Assembly (NCBI GenBank): GCA_903905685.1 | Contig: CAIVHI010000354.1 | Location: 1 to 5,844, forward strand | Source: an uncultured Bacteroidota bacterium | GTDB lineage: Bacteria; Bacteroidota; Bacteroidia; Chitinophagales; Chitinophagaceae | DNA: 5,844 bases | Direction: 5' to 3' | Shown here: in pieces, positions 5,836 through 5,844 of the stretch | Position numbering within the stretch: position 1 is the first letter of the stretch | How the letters are laid out: every line of letters begins with the position of its first letter | Notes under the pieces: generated by a model | Databases searched by the model: none | Seen by the model: only the letters and a program-made list of their open reading frames with translations | Told to the model about the DNA's origin: nothing | Program-made: the position numbers and the translations under genes

Positions 5836-5844
5836 CCATCCAAA

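Larger units (their letters stand above)
5599..5844. other. Intergenic stretch after vapC with no supportable gene
   Basis: No ORF here looks like a protein I recognise. By hand count, 5601-5700 is about 48% GC and 5701-5820 about 31%, so the stretch has two compositions. The first part could be a remnant of an older sequence; frames on both strands are open only for short distances there. The second part contains TATGTTTG (5732-5739), an 18-codon ORF at 5760-5816, and a -33/-7 pair near the right edge. Confidence 0.6.

Noticed and set aside
1..5844. CRISPR array, insertion sequence or phage genes
   Set aside because: No regularly spaced repeats, terminal inverted repeats, transposase, integrase or phage proteins are visible on either strand.

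Overview
The window looks like a chromosomal segment of a Bacteroidota bacterium, plausibly of the Cytophagales or a neighbouring group. The evidence is Bacteroidota-type promoters (TTTG or TTG about 19-21 bases upstream of TAnnTTTG), start codons without clear Shine-Dalgarno sequences, futalosine-pathway menaquinone genes, and protein sequences resembling that phylum. No 16S or other marker gene is present, so the placement is inference. All key genes belong to known families, and I see no convincing undescribed multi-gene system.

Layout. Positions 1-1418 (+) hold the 3' part of a membrane protein of the TMTC/DUF1736 type with C-terminal TPR repeats; its beginning lies left of the window. 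Fourteen bases later, tail to tail, begins a compact minus-strand cluster reading mqnB (3574 to 2873), mqnD (2862 to 2029) and rnhB (2023 to 1433), with gaps of 10 and 5 bases. MqnB and MqnD carry out two steps of the futalosine route to menaquinone; RNase HII is a housekeeping passenger. Divergent from mqnB, a clear promoter (3643-3674) drives a 6-pyruvoyltetrahydropterin-synthase-type gene (3690-4100) and then folE (4155-4751, TTG start). FolE makes 7,8-dihydroneopterin triphosphate from GTP, which is the substrate of the PTPS-family enzyme, so the pair is a two-step pterin module. The CX5HGH active-site spacing favours the biopterin-type (PTPS-II) reaction over QueD.

Right of folE there is a consensus promoter, a tRNA-Pro(GGG) gene without encoded CCA (4840-4913) and a strong intrinsic terminator. 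A vapBC toxin-antitoxin operon (5000-5598) follows directly, and its promoter appears to use the terminator T-tract as its -33 element. Hand counts of sampled lines give about 50-58% GC in most core-gene lines, about 37-43% in vapBC and about 31% at the right end. This fits an accessory region that begins behind the tRNA gene. The last 246 bases contain no gene I can support, only two candidate promoter elements and one very short ORF.
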